Of a DNA stretch of 64,000 bases, positions 37,893 through 48,238 are shown in pieces. Position 1 is the stretch's first letter, and the number at the start of each line of letters is the position of its first letter. Position numbers and translations under genes: made by a program. Below the pieces are notes generated by a model. That model searched no databases. It worked only from the letters and a program-made list of their open reading frames with translations, and was not told the origin of the DNA. The DNA is from Austropuccinia psidii (lineage: Eukaryota; Basidiomycota; Pucciniomycetes; Pucciniales; Sphaerophragmiaceae): contig JALGQZ010000013.1 of NCBI GenBank assembly GCA_023105745.1, forward strand, positions 21,762,105 through 21,826,104, written 5' to 3'.

Positions 37893-38585
37893 ATGACTAC
37901 CAGAAGAGGCTCCCAATACTCCATCCAATCAGATGGAGCTGGACTCAGAGGTATAATTGATTCCTCAAAAGGGAAATGGAAGGGCAATATCCCCAGTGGA
38001 ACAGAATCCACACAAGGAAGTGCCTTATCCCAAAGGCAAGTCCCAGAAATGCCCATGATATCTGAACCAGAGTTAGAACTAAGTATGAGTGACTCAAACA
38101 GGTACAAATCACATTCAGAGGGCTTAAATAGACATTTAAATGAGCCAATACAAACAGTAATACACAGTGTACAAAGACAAGGACTGGGAAATGTTGCCCC
38201 AAATACACCAAGGAGTGATGAACTCCTGGTACATCCTGAAAAAGTTCCTCAAAGAGGAGGAAATAGTGAGATACTCCAATGGATGGAATTCACTATCATC
38301 CAAACCTCAAATCAAAAAGATCAAGGAGTACCATGCCAAAAAGAAGGAGGCAACCAAGGAAGAAGCCCCAGTAGCTTCTACCAGCAAGCCCCAAGCCAAC
38401 CCACTTCCCCAAGATGGGAAGAAGAACAAGAAAAAGAATTGGAGAAAACTAAATTCCCCAAGCTACGGATTCCAAAAATCCAAAATGATGCCATGGACAA
38501 TGTATTCAGCATGGCCAGAACCTTGATGGAATTCAAGGACAAGGAAGAACAAAGAATGAGACAACCTCATTTCCCAAAGAAATAA
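37893..38585 (+). CDS. Element A gag, N-terminal part
   Basis: 230 codons from the ATG at 37893. The start MTTRRGSQYSIQSDGAG is shared with the gag starts of D and E, and the end NDAMDNVFSMARTLMEFKDK ...FPKK-stop is shared with B, D and E. In between, the protein-level similarity to D lies in another frame (38167-38526: KKIKEYHAKK, PVASTSKPQA, KKNKKKNW). The frame used here between about 38200 and 38440 is therefore probably shifted, and a small indel near 38440 rejoins the conserved frame. Likely the basic N-terminal Gag region. Whether 230 aa is a real product is uncertain. Confidence 0.55.
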   Translation: MTTRRGSQYSIQSDGAGLRGIIDSSKGKWKGNIPSGTESTQGSALSQRQVPEMPMISEPELELSMSDSNRYKSHSEGLNRHLNEPIQTVIHSVQRQGLGNVAPNTPRSDELLVHPEKVPQRGGNSEILQWMEFTIIQTSNQKDQGVPCQKEGGNQGRSPSSFYQQAPSQPTSPRWEEEQEKELEKTKFPKLRIPKIQNDAMDNVFSMARTLMEFKDKEEQRMRQPHFPKK

Positions 38586-39891
38586 CCTTGTCCAAAGATG
38601 TTGTAAATACTTTAACATAAATTGAAAATAGTATATTACCTCTAAAAGAAATTAAAAACAGTTTATTATCATTACAAGAAGTAAACAACAAGTTATCTTC
38701 TTTAACAAAAATTGTTGTCCAAAATAAAAAAGAAATTAACAACATTAAGTTTATTGTTGAAAATAATAAACCAAAGATTTTAATTGATAACACTCAAAAT
38801 GTAATACAAGGACAACAAGAATTGTATAAATACATAAAAGATATCAAAGATAAAACTTTGACAATTAATTATGACGTGGAATTGACAATCTTACAGAAAA
38901 ATTAAACAAACTAAGTATTTCTGTAGAAAAATCTGAAGAAAAGACTTCATCACACCAAAAATTACTTTTGGACCATGTGGAAAAAAGTGATGAAGAAAGA
39001 ATGCATCGAAAAGATGACATTCAAAGTGAAATAAGGCTTATTACTCAAAAAATGGATAAAATTAATGAGGCTAACTCAAATATGTCAAAGTTATCAACCC
39101 CATTTTCTCACATAAGAAGCCCTGTTAAACCAAAAGAGGAATTAACAAATCCATTCATAACAGACTTAAGTCACCAAGACAATAACCAAGTCTTAATGAA
39201 GGAAGCACCTCAATTAAAAGAATGGCCAACATTCACAGGAGAAGGTGAATATGACCACATGTCATTTATCAAGACAATTGACATGCTACAAGAAGATTAT
39301 GCTATACCAGATGAATTAATTACTGCAAGATTACATTCATTGTTTTAAAAATCTGCAAAAAGATGGTATTATGGCATAAGACAAACAAATGGCAAAAATA
39401 CCTGGTCTTGGTGGAAACAAGAAATAATCACCAAGTGGGCTAATGATGCCTGGAGGTACAAGATATAGAATGCATTTGAAAATTCTTTCTTTGACCCAGA
39501 AAAAAACAAACCTTTAACTTGGTTCCTAAAACAAGTTGAAAGACTCAATGCATTGTACCCAGAAATGTCACAAAAGATGGTGCACATGAAAATACTTAAG
39601 AAATGTGGAGGAGAGCTAGAACATGCCCTAAGAAGCAGGTGTATAGAACCATGATCCACAGAAGAGTATATCAATTCACTAGAGGACATAGTGACAAGAA
39701 CAAAAATTGGAAGAACTTGGAAGAAATTGGACATTAAAAGTTCAAATAAGCCATTTATCAAAAAAGATAAATCAAAAGAAGCTTTCAAGCCCAATACATC
39801 CAACAATAATGAGCAAAGAAAATGCCATTAATATGGAGCTATTGGACACTTAGCCAATAACTGCCTCAAAAGGGCAAAGATTAATGAAATT
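38586..39891 (+). pseudogene. Element A gag, coiled coil, capsid and broken zinc knuckle
   Basis: 38621-38900 encodes a long Lys/Ile/Leu/Asn-rich coiled coil (IENSILPLKEIKNSLLSL...), and 38968-39348 a continuing helical part plus the capsid start LKEWPTFTGEGEYDHMSFI and ELITARLHSLF-stop. Capsid continues to about 39700 (AKRWYYGIRQ, WSWWKQEIITKWAND, ILKKCGGELEHALRSRC) with further stops near 39466 and 39652. The nucleocapsid knuckle reads CH-stop-YGAIGHLANNC (about 39821-39863), with its second Cys replaced, so it could not bind zinc. This is the most damaged part of an otherwise good copy. Confidence 0.75.
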
Positions 39892-40491
39892 GTGGAAACA
39901 GAAAACCACAATGATAAAGAGGAGGAATCTGACTCTGAAAAAGAAACAGAAGAGTCAGAAAGTTCTGAAATTGATGAAATTGATATAATTAATGCACAAA
40001 TTAATAATATTGATATAATTTATGAAGTACTAGATGTTAACTCAAACTTACCAGAAGTTGGAACATATGACACAAACCTGAAAAATATACAAGATGCCAA
40101 AATGTACAGAACCAAACCTGCAAAAGGAATGAGATATACAGCTGGAAAATCAAGTGTAAGTATTGTTATGGTTTATAACCAAGAAGGAAAAGTGAACTTG
40201 GATACAGGAGCATATTGCACCTGTGTGGGTAAAAGTTATTTAAAAACAATTGTTCCAGATTGGCAAGAAAAACTTATACCAATACAAGGTGTCAAATTTA
40301 GTAGTGCAAGTGAGAGCATGAAGCCCCTTGGAATAATTTACTTAACACTCATTTTTCCTCACCCTTCACAATGTGTCAGAATTAAAGTAGAGTTTGTAGT
40401 AATGGACAGCTGTACTGGTAATCACTTCATACTTGGAAAGGACTACTTATCAATTTATGGTATAGATATCTCTAACCAAAAAGATAGATAG
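39892..40491 (+). CDS. Element A protease (retropepsin-like), open segment of the polyprotein
   Basis: 199 codons, an internal piece of Gag-Pol. An acidic linker (residues 1-45, rich in Glu/Ser/Asp) precedes the protease. The active-site loop VNLDTGAYCTCVGK has its Asp at residue 104, followed by VKFSSASESMKPLG and VVMDSCTGNHFILGKDYLS, the usual second-half motif of gypsy proteases. The frame ends at KDR-TAG. A GATA/TAGA micro-repeat at about 40484-40493 carries extra bases, and the expected continuation (IGDNKRQKFGF) is found in the next frame. Protease would be active by its residues, but readthrough into RT is broken. Confidence 0.8.
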   Translation: METENHNDKEEESDSEKETEESESSEIDEIDIINAQINNIDIIYEVLDVNSNLPEVGTYDTNLKNIQDAKMYRTKPAKGMRYTAGKSSVSIVMVYNQEGKVNLDTGAYCTCVGKSYLKTIVPDWQEKLIPIQGVKFSSASESMKPLGIIYLTLIFPHPSQCVRIKVEFVVMDSCTGNHFILGKDYLSIYGIDISNQKDR

Positions 40492-40649
40492 ATATTGCCA
40501 TAGGAGATAACAAAAGACAAAAGTTTGGCTTCTTAAATAACAAAAAACAAATCACAGCTATTAAGAATGAAGAGAAAATTCCAGAAAAGGAACTTTTTAT
40601 ATCTGAACAACTTAAAGAGGCAGAATTCAATCAAAAATTAACAGAAAAA

Positions 40650-41489
40650 ATGAAAGAAAAATTGATTGACCTCTTATTTAAGTACAAAAATGCCTTTGCA
40701 ACTGACAAAGAGCCACTAGGTGCCATAATTGGGCATGAGTTGGATATAATTCTTAATTTGGAAAAGCCTTACCCACCTTTACTAAGGAGACCTGCTTACC
40801 CAGCTAGTCCAAGGGCTAGAGAAGCCTTGAAGGTACACATTAAAGAATTTATGGACCTTGGAGTATTAAGAAAAGTAGGACATAATGAGCAGGTAGAGGT
40901 CACTACACCTGTCATTATAACTTGGCATAATGGAAAATCAAGAATGGGAGGAGACTTCAGAGCCCTGAATACCTATACCATTGCAGACAGATATCCAATA
41001 CTCAGAATCCATGAGACATTGACGCAATTGTCACAAGCTAAGTTCATTACAGCCATGGATGCCTTAAAGGGTTTCCATCAAAATGTCTTAACAGACAATG
41101 CCAAGAAACTACTGAGGATAATAGTCCACTGTGGGATTTTTGAATACTTAAGAATGCCATTTGGCATAAAAAATGCACCTTCCCATTATCAAAGGATGAT
41201 GAATACCATATTTCCTGAAGAATTATCAGAAGGATGGTTAATTATCTATATTGATGATATCTTAGTTTGCTCAGAAACTTGGGAAAATCACCTTACAAGA
41301 CTAGAAAGGGTACTACAAAAAATAGTGCAAGTGAATATGAGAATTTCCTTGAAAAAGTGTCATTTTGCATATAGTGAACTAAAATCACTAGGACATGTTG
41401 TATCTGGACCTAGTCTAGGAATAGACAGGAATAAAGTAGCAGCAGTACTACTTAAGCCAATGCCTCAAACCAAAAAAGAAATGCAATAA
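40650..41489 (+). CDS. Element A reverse transcriptase domain
   Basis: 279 codons. Synthesises cDNA from the element RNA. N-terminal part ATDKEPLGAIIGHELDI and YPPLLRRPAYPASPRAREAL; palm motif FITAMDALKGFHQN with catalytic Asp 137; [17 protein letters not shown]; and the YIDD box IIYIDDILVCSE with Asp 202 and 203, all intact. RISLKKCHF and SLGHVVSG follow. It ends at a TAA in place of the Ser codon of the EMQSFLGF motif, after which the same frame continues through [10 protein letters not shown] into RNase H. So a single base change interrupts RT and RNase H. The apparent start Met lies inside the polyprotein. Confidence 0.88.
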   Translation: MKEKLIDLLFKYKNAFATDKEPLGAIIGHELDIILNLEKPYPPLLRRPAYPASPRAREALKVHIKEFMDLGVLRKVGHNEQVEVTTPVIITWHNGKSRMGGDFRALNTYTIADRYPILRIHETLTQLSQAKFITAMDALKGFHQNVLTDNAKKLLRIIVHCGIFEYLRMPFGIKNAPSHYQRMMNTIFPEELSEGWLIIYIDDILVCSETWENHLTRLERVLQKIVQVNMRISLKKCHFAYSELKSLGHVVSGPSLGIDRNKVAAVLLKPMPQTKKEMQ

Positions 41490-41588
41490 TTTCTAGGATT
41501 TGCTGGTTACTATAGACAGCATATAAAGGACTTTGGAAAGATTGCCAAATCCCTGTATAAACTATGTGATCAACAAACAGTCTATGAA

Positions 41589-43661
41589 ATGACAGAAGAA
41601 AGAGTCAAGGCATATGAAGAATTGAAAAATTCCTTAACAAATGCCCCATTTCTTCTAATGCCAGCTTGGACACTACCCTTCAAACTTTACATTGATGCTT
41701 GTGGAGAAGGACTAGGTGCTGCATTACACCAGACACAAATTATCAATGATAAACCAATGGAAGGACCAATTTATTTTATTTCAAGACAGATAAAGCCAAC
41801 AGAAGCAAGATATGGAGAAAGCCAAATGGAATGCCTCTGCTTAGTGTGGGCTTTAGAAAAATTACATTATTACTTGGATGGAACAGTATTTGATGTGATT
41901 ACAGACTTTAATGCTGTAAAACCTCTATTAAATATGAAAACTCCAAATAGACATATGCTGAGATGGAAAATTGCTATCCAAGAATATAGAGGAAATATGA
42001 CTATTGTTCATAAATCTGGTAATATTCATCAAAATGCAGATGGTCTTAGCAGATGGGCTCTAGCAAATACCCCTGACAATCCAGCATGGGTACCACAGGA
42101 AGAGCACCATATAGAAGGAATATGTGTTACAGACATTGGCACAGAATTCTTTAATCAAGTTAAATACAGCTATAAGATAGACAAGAATTGCCATATCTTA
42201 AGCCAACTTCTAATGAAAGACTGGAAAGATCCATCACTTTCATCAAAATTAGATGAAACATGGAAAAAGGCATATGATGAAGGAAGATTCCACCTCCTGG
42301 ATGGAATCCTTTACCATAGAACAAAACACACATGTCTTATGGCCTTAACAGATAGAGCCCTGATAAACACTATTTTACATGAGTGTCATTATAGTGTTGC
42401 AGCTGGACATTTTTCAGAAGAGAGAACACTAGAAAGGGTGAAAACCTGCTCGTGGTGGCCAAATTGGAAGAAAGATGTTGCAGAATACTGCCAAACCTGT
42501 GACAGATTTCAAAAAGCCAACAGAGCCACAGGAAAGAAATTTGGAATGATGATCCAAATCCAAGAACCAAAATCCCCTTGGGAAATAGTTCATATGGATT
42601 GGGTAACAGCATTACCTCCAGGAGGAGACATAAGCTATAATGCATGCCTAGTATTAGTTGACAGGTATAGCAAAATTCCCATGTTACTATCATTTCACAA
42701 AGATGACACAGCTATGGACACAGCCATAATGATATGGAATAAAGTCATTAGCCACACAGGCTTATTCCAGAATATTATAAGTGACAGAGACCCAAAATTC
42801 ACTTCAGCATTATGGAAAAATCTCCATAACTTGTTTGGGACAAAGTTATCATTCTCAACAGCTTACCATCCTCAAACTGATGGTTTAGCAGAAAGAATGA
42901 TACAAACCTTGGAGGACATGATCAGAAGATTCTGTGCTTATGGACTAGAATTCAAAGATTCTGATGGTTTTACCCATGATTGGTGTACACTAATACCAGC
43001 CCTTGAGCTGGCATATAAAACATCAATCCATTCTTCTACTGGCAAAACACCAGAAATGCTAGAAAAAGGTTGGAATCCAAGACTTCCTTATGATACCCTC
43101 AAAAAAGACTTAGTGGATATACATCCAACAGCAAGCAGTTTTAAGATAATGCTTGACAACGCAAGACACCATGCAAACAGATGTATGCAAGATTCTTTCA
43201 AATATGCAAAAGAAAGATGGGATAAAAGTCATAAACCACCTGAATTCAAAATGAGAGACTTGGTCCTAGTATCAACCCTTAATTTCAATAACATAAAAGG
43301 TCCAAAGAAATTGAAAGATTCCTTTGCAGGAACATTTACGATAAAAGAACTCACAGGTGAATTAATGAACAAACACCCAACTTTCCCTGTAAGTCTAATG
43401 AAACCTTACAGCTCAAGTAGCAAGGAATTATTTCCACTAATAAATAAACCCCCACTTGAAATTCCCCCCTTGGAAGAAGGAGAAGAAAAGAAAATTGTAA
43501 AAGTCCTTAAAGAAAGAAGGAAAAGGAACAAAAAAGAAAGAGAATACCTTGTAACGTATAGAAATTCAACTCAAGAAGATGAATGGCTACTTGAGCAAAA
43601 TATAACAAATGCTGATAAACTACTAAGAAGGTTCAGACATGAAAGAAAACCTAAAGAATAG
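41589..43661 (+). CDS. Element A RNase H, integrase and chromodomain
   Basis: 690 codons in the same frame as RT. RNase [11 protein letters not shown] (Asp 36), [10 protein letters not shown] (Glu 81), VITDFNAV (Asp 106), NADGLSRW (Asp 151), all present. Integrase: zinc-binding His 264/His 267 (HECH) and Cys 301/304 (YCQTC), catalytic core Asp 337 (HMDWVT), Asp 399 (IISDRDPKF) and Glu 435 (DGLAERMIQ), matching the DD35E spacing. C-terminal [17 protein letters not shown] lacks about ten residues found in B and D before [17 protein letters not shown]. Residues 650-683 ([18 protein letters not shown]...) form the chromodomain, which in chromoviruses steers integration to particular chromatin. 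A complete, probably functional enzyme segment. Confidence 0.92.
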   Translation: MTEERVKAYEELKNSLTNAPFLLMPAWTLPFKLYIDACGEGLGAALHQTQIINDKPMEGPIYFISRQIKPTEARYGESQMECLCLVWALEKLHYYLDGTVFDVITDFNAVKPLLNMKTPNRHMLRWKIAIQEYRGNMTIVHKSGNIHQNADGLSRWALANTPDNPAWVPQEEHHIEGICVTDIGTEFFNQVKYSYKIDKNCHILSQLLMKDWKDPSLSSKLDETWKKAYDEGRFHLLDGILYHRTKHTCLMALTDRALINTILHECHYSVAAGHFSEERTLERVKTCSWWPNWKKDVAEYCQTCDRFQKANRATGKKFGMMIQIQEPKSPWEIVHMDWVTALPPGGDISYNACLVLVDRYSKIPMLLSFHKDDTAMDTAIMIWNKVISHTGLFQNIISDRDPKFTSALWKNLHNLFGTKLSFSTAYHPQTDGLAERMIQTLEDMIRRFCAYGLEFKDSDGFTHDWCTLIPALELAYKTSIHSSTGKTPEMLEKGWNPRLPYDTLKKDLVDIHPTASSFKIMLDNARHHANRCMQDSFKYAKERWDKSHKPPEFKMRDLVLVSTLNFNNIKGPKKLKDSFAGTFTIKELTGELMNKHPTFPVSLMKPYSSSSKELFPLINKPPLEIPPLEEGEEKKIVKVLKERRKRNKKEREYLVTYRNSTQEDEWLLEQNITNADKLLRRFRHERKPKE

Positions 43662-43779
43662 AAAAACCGAGCATTATTGAGCTGCAAGACTAACAAAGTC
43701 TATTGAAGAATTAGGACAGTGGATGATACTCTAATTACACATATCGTATTGTGGTACAATCTTTGTTGGTGGTAGGAAA

Positions 43780-45720
43780 TGTGAACCTTTGAGATGTGAC
43801 CACATACCCAAAAAGGTCACAAGAAATATTTGAAATAATTACCTTAAAAATACAAAAATGCCATAAAGAGGAATAAAACTTGGTTTAACTTGAAACCCAA
43901 TTCATAAACATGTGAAATGAATTGCACCATTGGATTCCCCATGGTAAAATACACATATACCATTTTTATTGCATATCTGTAAAGTCAATATTTAATGAAT
44001 TATAGGTAATAATACCTTATAAAAAACAGGAATCCTTAATTATTTCAAATACCAATGAAACAACATTTTAAATAAATGGTACCATTGGATTCTCCAGAAA
44101 AATCTACACATAAAACAATTAAGAAGCTAATCTCCAAAGTCAATACTTAAGGAGTTAAGCTGAATATATGCACTTTTTTGGTCAATGCATATATTCAAGG
44201 ACTTTAGCTAATATCTTTTGAAATATACATGATAGAGCAATGGACCAAAGATAAATTCACCACTTAATTACTGTAGAAATACAGAAATGAACTTAATTTC
44301 ACAAGTTATAGACAAGGTTAAAACCTGTAAGGGATTATTGATTAAAATCAACAGAGCTGTTGACCACTTTGTTGTGAAGGTGGTCCAAGCTTAAAAAAAA
44401 GTAGACAGCTGGATTCTACTACTTTATTCATGAATAATAATGTATTTTTTATTATAATATTCAAGGTATAACCCCTTGAAATCATGGTTTGAAGTTTAAA
44501 ATATTAAATTTCGACAGAAAAGATGAGTTACAAGAAAAATCATCAAAAAGCCAGTTTTGATGATGTAATGGAATTCTCTTGGCAGTCTAGTGAGGACAAG
44601 CCAAGCTATCAGAATCCATTCTCAGAATAGCTTTAGCATTTATTGCTTAGAAGTTATTAATGATCAAAGTGTAACCTTAAATTTGATCATTTAAGATCAC
44701 TCACTGTAATCTTATTTTAAGTTTAACAGTCATATAAGTGATAAAACTGGTTAATACTATTAGAATATGATTAATACTAATAAAATCCATGAAGCTTAGG
44801 CTTCTTCCAAGCCTATTATGTCATCAAACTTAGAGCTATAGTGATAACTCTAAATAATGGCATAATTATGAGGTAAGATGGTTTGATCATGATGTAATCA
44901 TCACTAAGCCTTAAAATATTGATCAATTCTAGTAGAACGCATCAGTACAAATCTACTAGAAGCCTGTTGGACTGTAGGAGGGAGGTATTTACTATAAATA
45001 GGGCTCTTTTTACTCTGTTTTCCCCTCAGACGCTTACAAAACATTAAATCATTAAATAAAAAGGTAATTTCTTTATTCTTTATATATAGGACTTTTATAT
45101 TATTAAAGACCAAAGATAAATCCTATTATAATCTTCATCTCTGACGTGATTATTGCAATTATTTAATGGTTTTGTTTAAATTTCTCTTAAAAACCTCTAT
45201 TCCACATAGAAATCGAGAAAAATTGTAATTCCTCTTAAATTTTATTGTAACTACAATTTAAATAAGTTGTATTTACATTTTTAGGCATAAAAATATTCAA
45301 AATTATTATATTAAGCATTAAAAGTAGGTTATTTCTCTTATGATAATAATTTTTCTCTATTATTACTTTAATAATTCTGTAATTGATATAAATAGTATTT
45401 ATATTAATTTATAACTTTAATATTAGTAATATTATTGTTATCAATTGTTTTTATTAATAAAAAACAATTTTCTACGCGTTTATTATTTGTTGGTAACAAT
45501 AATAAAGTGCTTTTAAATATATTAATTATCTTATATTAATATATTTAATTATTATATTATTATATTTATTCAATAATATAATTATTATATGCCATAATTA
45601 TAATAATTCTTTACTATTATAATTATTTTCATCCTATTTATTTCATTCATAAGGACATTCATAGTACAATAAGTAAAATATTAGTAATTTTTACTTATTG
45701 TTTCATAGTCAAACCTTACA
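43780..45720 (+). repeat. 3' LTR of element A (LTR-I)
   Basis: TGTGAACCTTTGAGATGTGA to CAAACCTTACA, 1941 bp, preceded by the polypurine tract GGTGGTAGGAAA and followed by the target duplication AAACA. Confidence 0.93.
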
Positions 45721-45725
45721 AAACA

Positions 45726-46439
45726 AAAGATTGTCTATCAAGATTTAATAATGTGAAACATCAATAAAATAACCTCCTAAAAGCTCCCACCACCTCCAAG
45801 GGAAAATATAATTTCATAAGGAGAAATTATCATACCTCTGAGCTTTTCAAAGCACCATCACAACCTTTGATAACAACTTTAATTTGGGGCACAAAATGAT
45901 AAAAATAATTTTTATATTTGAGTCACATGCTGAAAGGATTTTGGATATAGTAATTAATGACCTCAAAGTATTTATAAATTTTAAAAATGGAAACTTATTT
46001 ATGTTTTTGAAACAAGGAGAAATGAACATACGATTTCATAGTTCCAACATTCTAGGAGGAAATTAGGCCAATTTAAATCGCTGTGGCAAACTCAGGAAGG
46101 CAGTAAATATTAAATTGTTTTGTGTTTTGTTTTTCATACTATATATAACAAGCACAATGGTTCTTTTGAAAAAAATTACTTGTTTGAGATCACACTCAAA
46201 TCCGTTAGGTTTATAACAAGGGATATTGTAAAGGACTTGTAAGCAAGTCCTTGCTCTTTTTCTTCAGTGCAACTCTTGCTTCAATTCATCTTGGGCCATT
46301 ACCACCCCTCAAAATGTACTTTGAAGGGCCAATTTTTTCTCAGATGAGCTGAAAAGAGTGATTTCTTATCAAGTAAATTGTTTTAATTTCTTTTATAAGA
46401 AGGCTCTGTTGCACATGCTCTGGAAAAAATGAAAAGCCC
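45726..46439. other. DNA between element A and the MBF1 promoter
   Basis: About 0.7 kb, moderately AT-rich, with two opposing 60-codon frames (45847-46066) that show no family motif. A 'ctatatataac' TATA-like run lies at about 46140, some 490 bp upstream of the MBF1 ATG, too far to assign. No TE domain seen. Confidence 0.4.
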
Positions 46440-46628
46440 ACCCTCTGATTTTCATACCCGGGTCATTCTATCCGAGCTGACCCGCTTGGCCTGGCTTTGG
46501 CTCCGATTGGCTCCCCCTCGGCATCGGCGTCTCTGAAATTATTCTCATCAACCACGATTTCTCTGAATTCCGGAAATTCTTTCGATCGAAGTATCCACTA
46601 TCCATTCATCCCATTGTGAAGTGCAAAC
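46440..46628 (+). promoter_or_regulatory. MBF1 upstream region with inverted CCAAT box
   Basis: The sequence turns abruptly GC-rich and CpG-rich (CCCGGGTCATTC, CTATCCGAGC, CTCGGCATCGGCG). An ATTGG (inverted CCAAT) stands at 46506-46510, 119 bp before the start codon, a common position in fungal housekeeping promoters. No canonical TATA is seen close to the gene. The transcription start is not determinable. Confidence 0.5.
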
Positions 46629-47396
46629 ATGTCTGCAGAAGACTGTGAGTGTCAGATCAATATCGATTGCCGCCGTCTTTTGTACTTGTCTTGACAGCAG
46701 ATTTCGCACTGATGCCATCCCGCTTTCAATCAACATACGTACCTCTTCACATCACTTCTGGCTTGATGCTTAATGATCCAAAGGGGACTCCAAGGTCGTG
46801 ATTGGTCATAGAACTCATGCTCCTCGTGTGGCCAAAGACGAAAAAACAGTAAATGCGGCCAAACGAGCCGGTTCCTCGATTGAAACTGCAAAAAAAAGTA
46901 ATGCCGATTTAGTTTTTTTGCGGACTCCAGCCACTCAATTTCAACGGAAAATTGTTTTGTTTATATTCACTCCACTCTCTTCACAGCTGTTGCCAACACC
47001 GCTCACTCCGGACCGGACCATCAGCGAATTGCCAAGCTAGACCGAGAGAATGATGTCGCCCCGCCTCCTAAAGTTAAATTATCAGTGGGAAAAGCCATGA
47101 GTGATGCCAGGATAAAATTAAAATTGAACCAAAAAGATTTAGCGGTGATGGTTAGTGAAAAACCAAGTGTGATTAACGATTATGAGGTATGGTGTAACCT
47201 TCCCAAATTTGGAACTTCTTTCAACCTTGAATACTAAAACGTCGCTCGATTACATAATTATTACCTCTCGACCGAATAGGCTGGCCGTGCAGTACCTAAC
47301 CCCCAAGTTTTAGCCAAGTTTGAAAGGATTCTAAAAGTCAAGCTGCGTGGCAACAATATTGGTTCACCCTTGGCCCCGCCCCAGAAAAAAGCATAA
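46629..47396 (+). CDS. MBF1: Multiprotein bridging factor 1 (MBF1), four exons
   Basis: A small conserved transcriptional coactivator that bridges bZIP activators (Gcn4 type) and TBP. Proposed exons: 46629-46644, 46784-46897, 46987-47186 and 47280-47396, total 447 nt, 148 aa. Introns are 139, 89 and 93 bp, all GT-AG (GTGAGT, GTAATG, GTATGG donors). Exon 1 gives MSAED plus T, which joins GG to make Trp, yielding the typical N-terminal WDSKVVIGHR. Exon 2 carries VNAAKRAGSSIETAKK, and exon 3 LDRENDV and the start of the Cro/C1-type helix-turn-helix (KLNQKDLAVMVSEKPSVIND). Exon 4 carries AGRAVPNPQVLAKFERILK and the conserved end LRGNNIGSPLAPPQKKA. Length is as usual for fungal MBF1. ATG context is good (AAAC before ATG). 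No stops or frameshifts, unlike everything around it. Confidence 0.93.
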
Positions 47397-48238
47397 CCTA
47401 GCGTTATCAATTTTGTGCGAGACTATTGAGTGTGGCGTAGTCTCTTACACATTAATTTCGATGATATGATTTAAAAGTATGTTCACATGTGATAAACTTA
47501 GTTCGCAAAGCTGTTTTCCTTACCCCCATTCCTCTGTTCCAAACCTCGTTTCTGGTTATATTCACCTTATGTACACCAGCTTCATTTTCCTCATGCACAG
47601 TAACATTACCAACTTGAGTCTTGGGAATGACCAATTTGAAAACATGTTTAAGAGATCCGGCCAGTTAGATGTTTTTGAAGCCTCTTTGTCGATGCACCTA
47701 CCAGGTTAAGCTTCATGGCATGCTTTCCCGTTACTGCTACAAGTTGACGTTGAACCCAAAAAGCTGGGGTTGGTTTCACAATAAAATAGTTATTGGCTAA
47801 AAGCCTTCAGATACACCATTTGGCAAACCATGACCTAGCGCGATTTGCTCAAACCAGTTAATAAAGAGTTACGCTTGTCATTTAAGCCTCACAGCATGTC
47901 GACTCTAGAGATGCACTACGAAAATTGTTGAATGATTGAGTAGTATGTTGGCGCTGAAGCAGTTTGAAGACGAATTTTTTCTTACTGGAGAGCTAAACAA
48001 ATTCTCTATTAATGGACAAAGCAGAATTATTTGATGATTTGGTCTTTGTCTCTCATTTCAATTCTTTTCAAAATGGTTGTTAAAGCTTTATTAACATTCT
48101 AGTTGAAAACCATGAATGTGGGTATAATTTATAATGTTTTGACTCAGGCTTTTTATGTAGCAGGACTAGCTCTGAGTTCTGACTATAGAACTTGTAAGAA
48201 AAAACTTAGACTAGTATGGTTGCATCTATTAATATTCA
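47397..48238. other. Downstream side of MBF1, no gene assigned
   Basis: The CpG content stays fairly high to about 47.9 kb, suggesting non-transposon DNA (MBF1 3' UTR and beyond). Short frames on both strands (for instance 47479-47709 plus, 47452-47634 minus) have no recognised motif. Composition falls back to AT-rich, CpG-poor after about 48.0 kb. Confidence 0.4.

Larger units (their letters stand above)
35186..45720 (+). mobile_element. Element A: complete Ty3/gypsy chromovirus with LTR-I
   Basis: Full-length, 10.5 kb, flanked by the exact 5-bp target duplication AAACA (35181-35185 and 45721-45725). It has two LTRs of 1965 and 1941 bp, a primer-binding region, gag, protease, RT, RNase H, integrase and chromodomain, and a purine-rich tract (GGTGGTAGGAAA) before the 3' LTR. 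The pol half is nearly intact: RT, RNase H and integrase keep all catalytic residues, with one stop between RT and RNase H and one small frameshift after protease. The capsid region has four stops. It inserted between the satellite and the MBF1 upstream region. Confidence 0.95.

Noticed and set aside
39369..39806. 145-codon minus-strand frame in element A
   Set aside because: Exactly antisense to the capsid domain, which is recognisable on the plus strand in four elements.
42370..42693. 107-codon minus-strand frame
   Set aside because: Antisense to the integrase core of element A; no independent support.
45847..46066. Possible exon on the minus strand with a GTATGA donor, upstream of MBF1
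   Set aside because: The putative peptide (IKGCDGALKSSE before the donor) is not recognised, and no partner exon or acceptor was found. Kept only as intergenic DNA.
47452..47709. 60-76 codon frames on both strands after MBF1
   Set aside because: No motif or splice-consistent extension; likely the 3' untranslated side of MBF1 or plain intergenic DNA.
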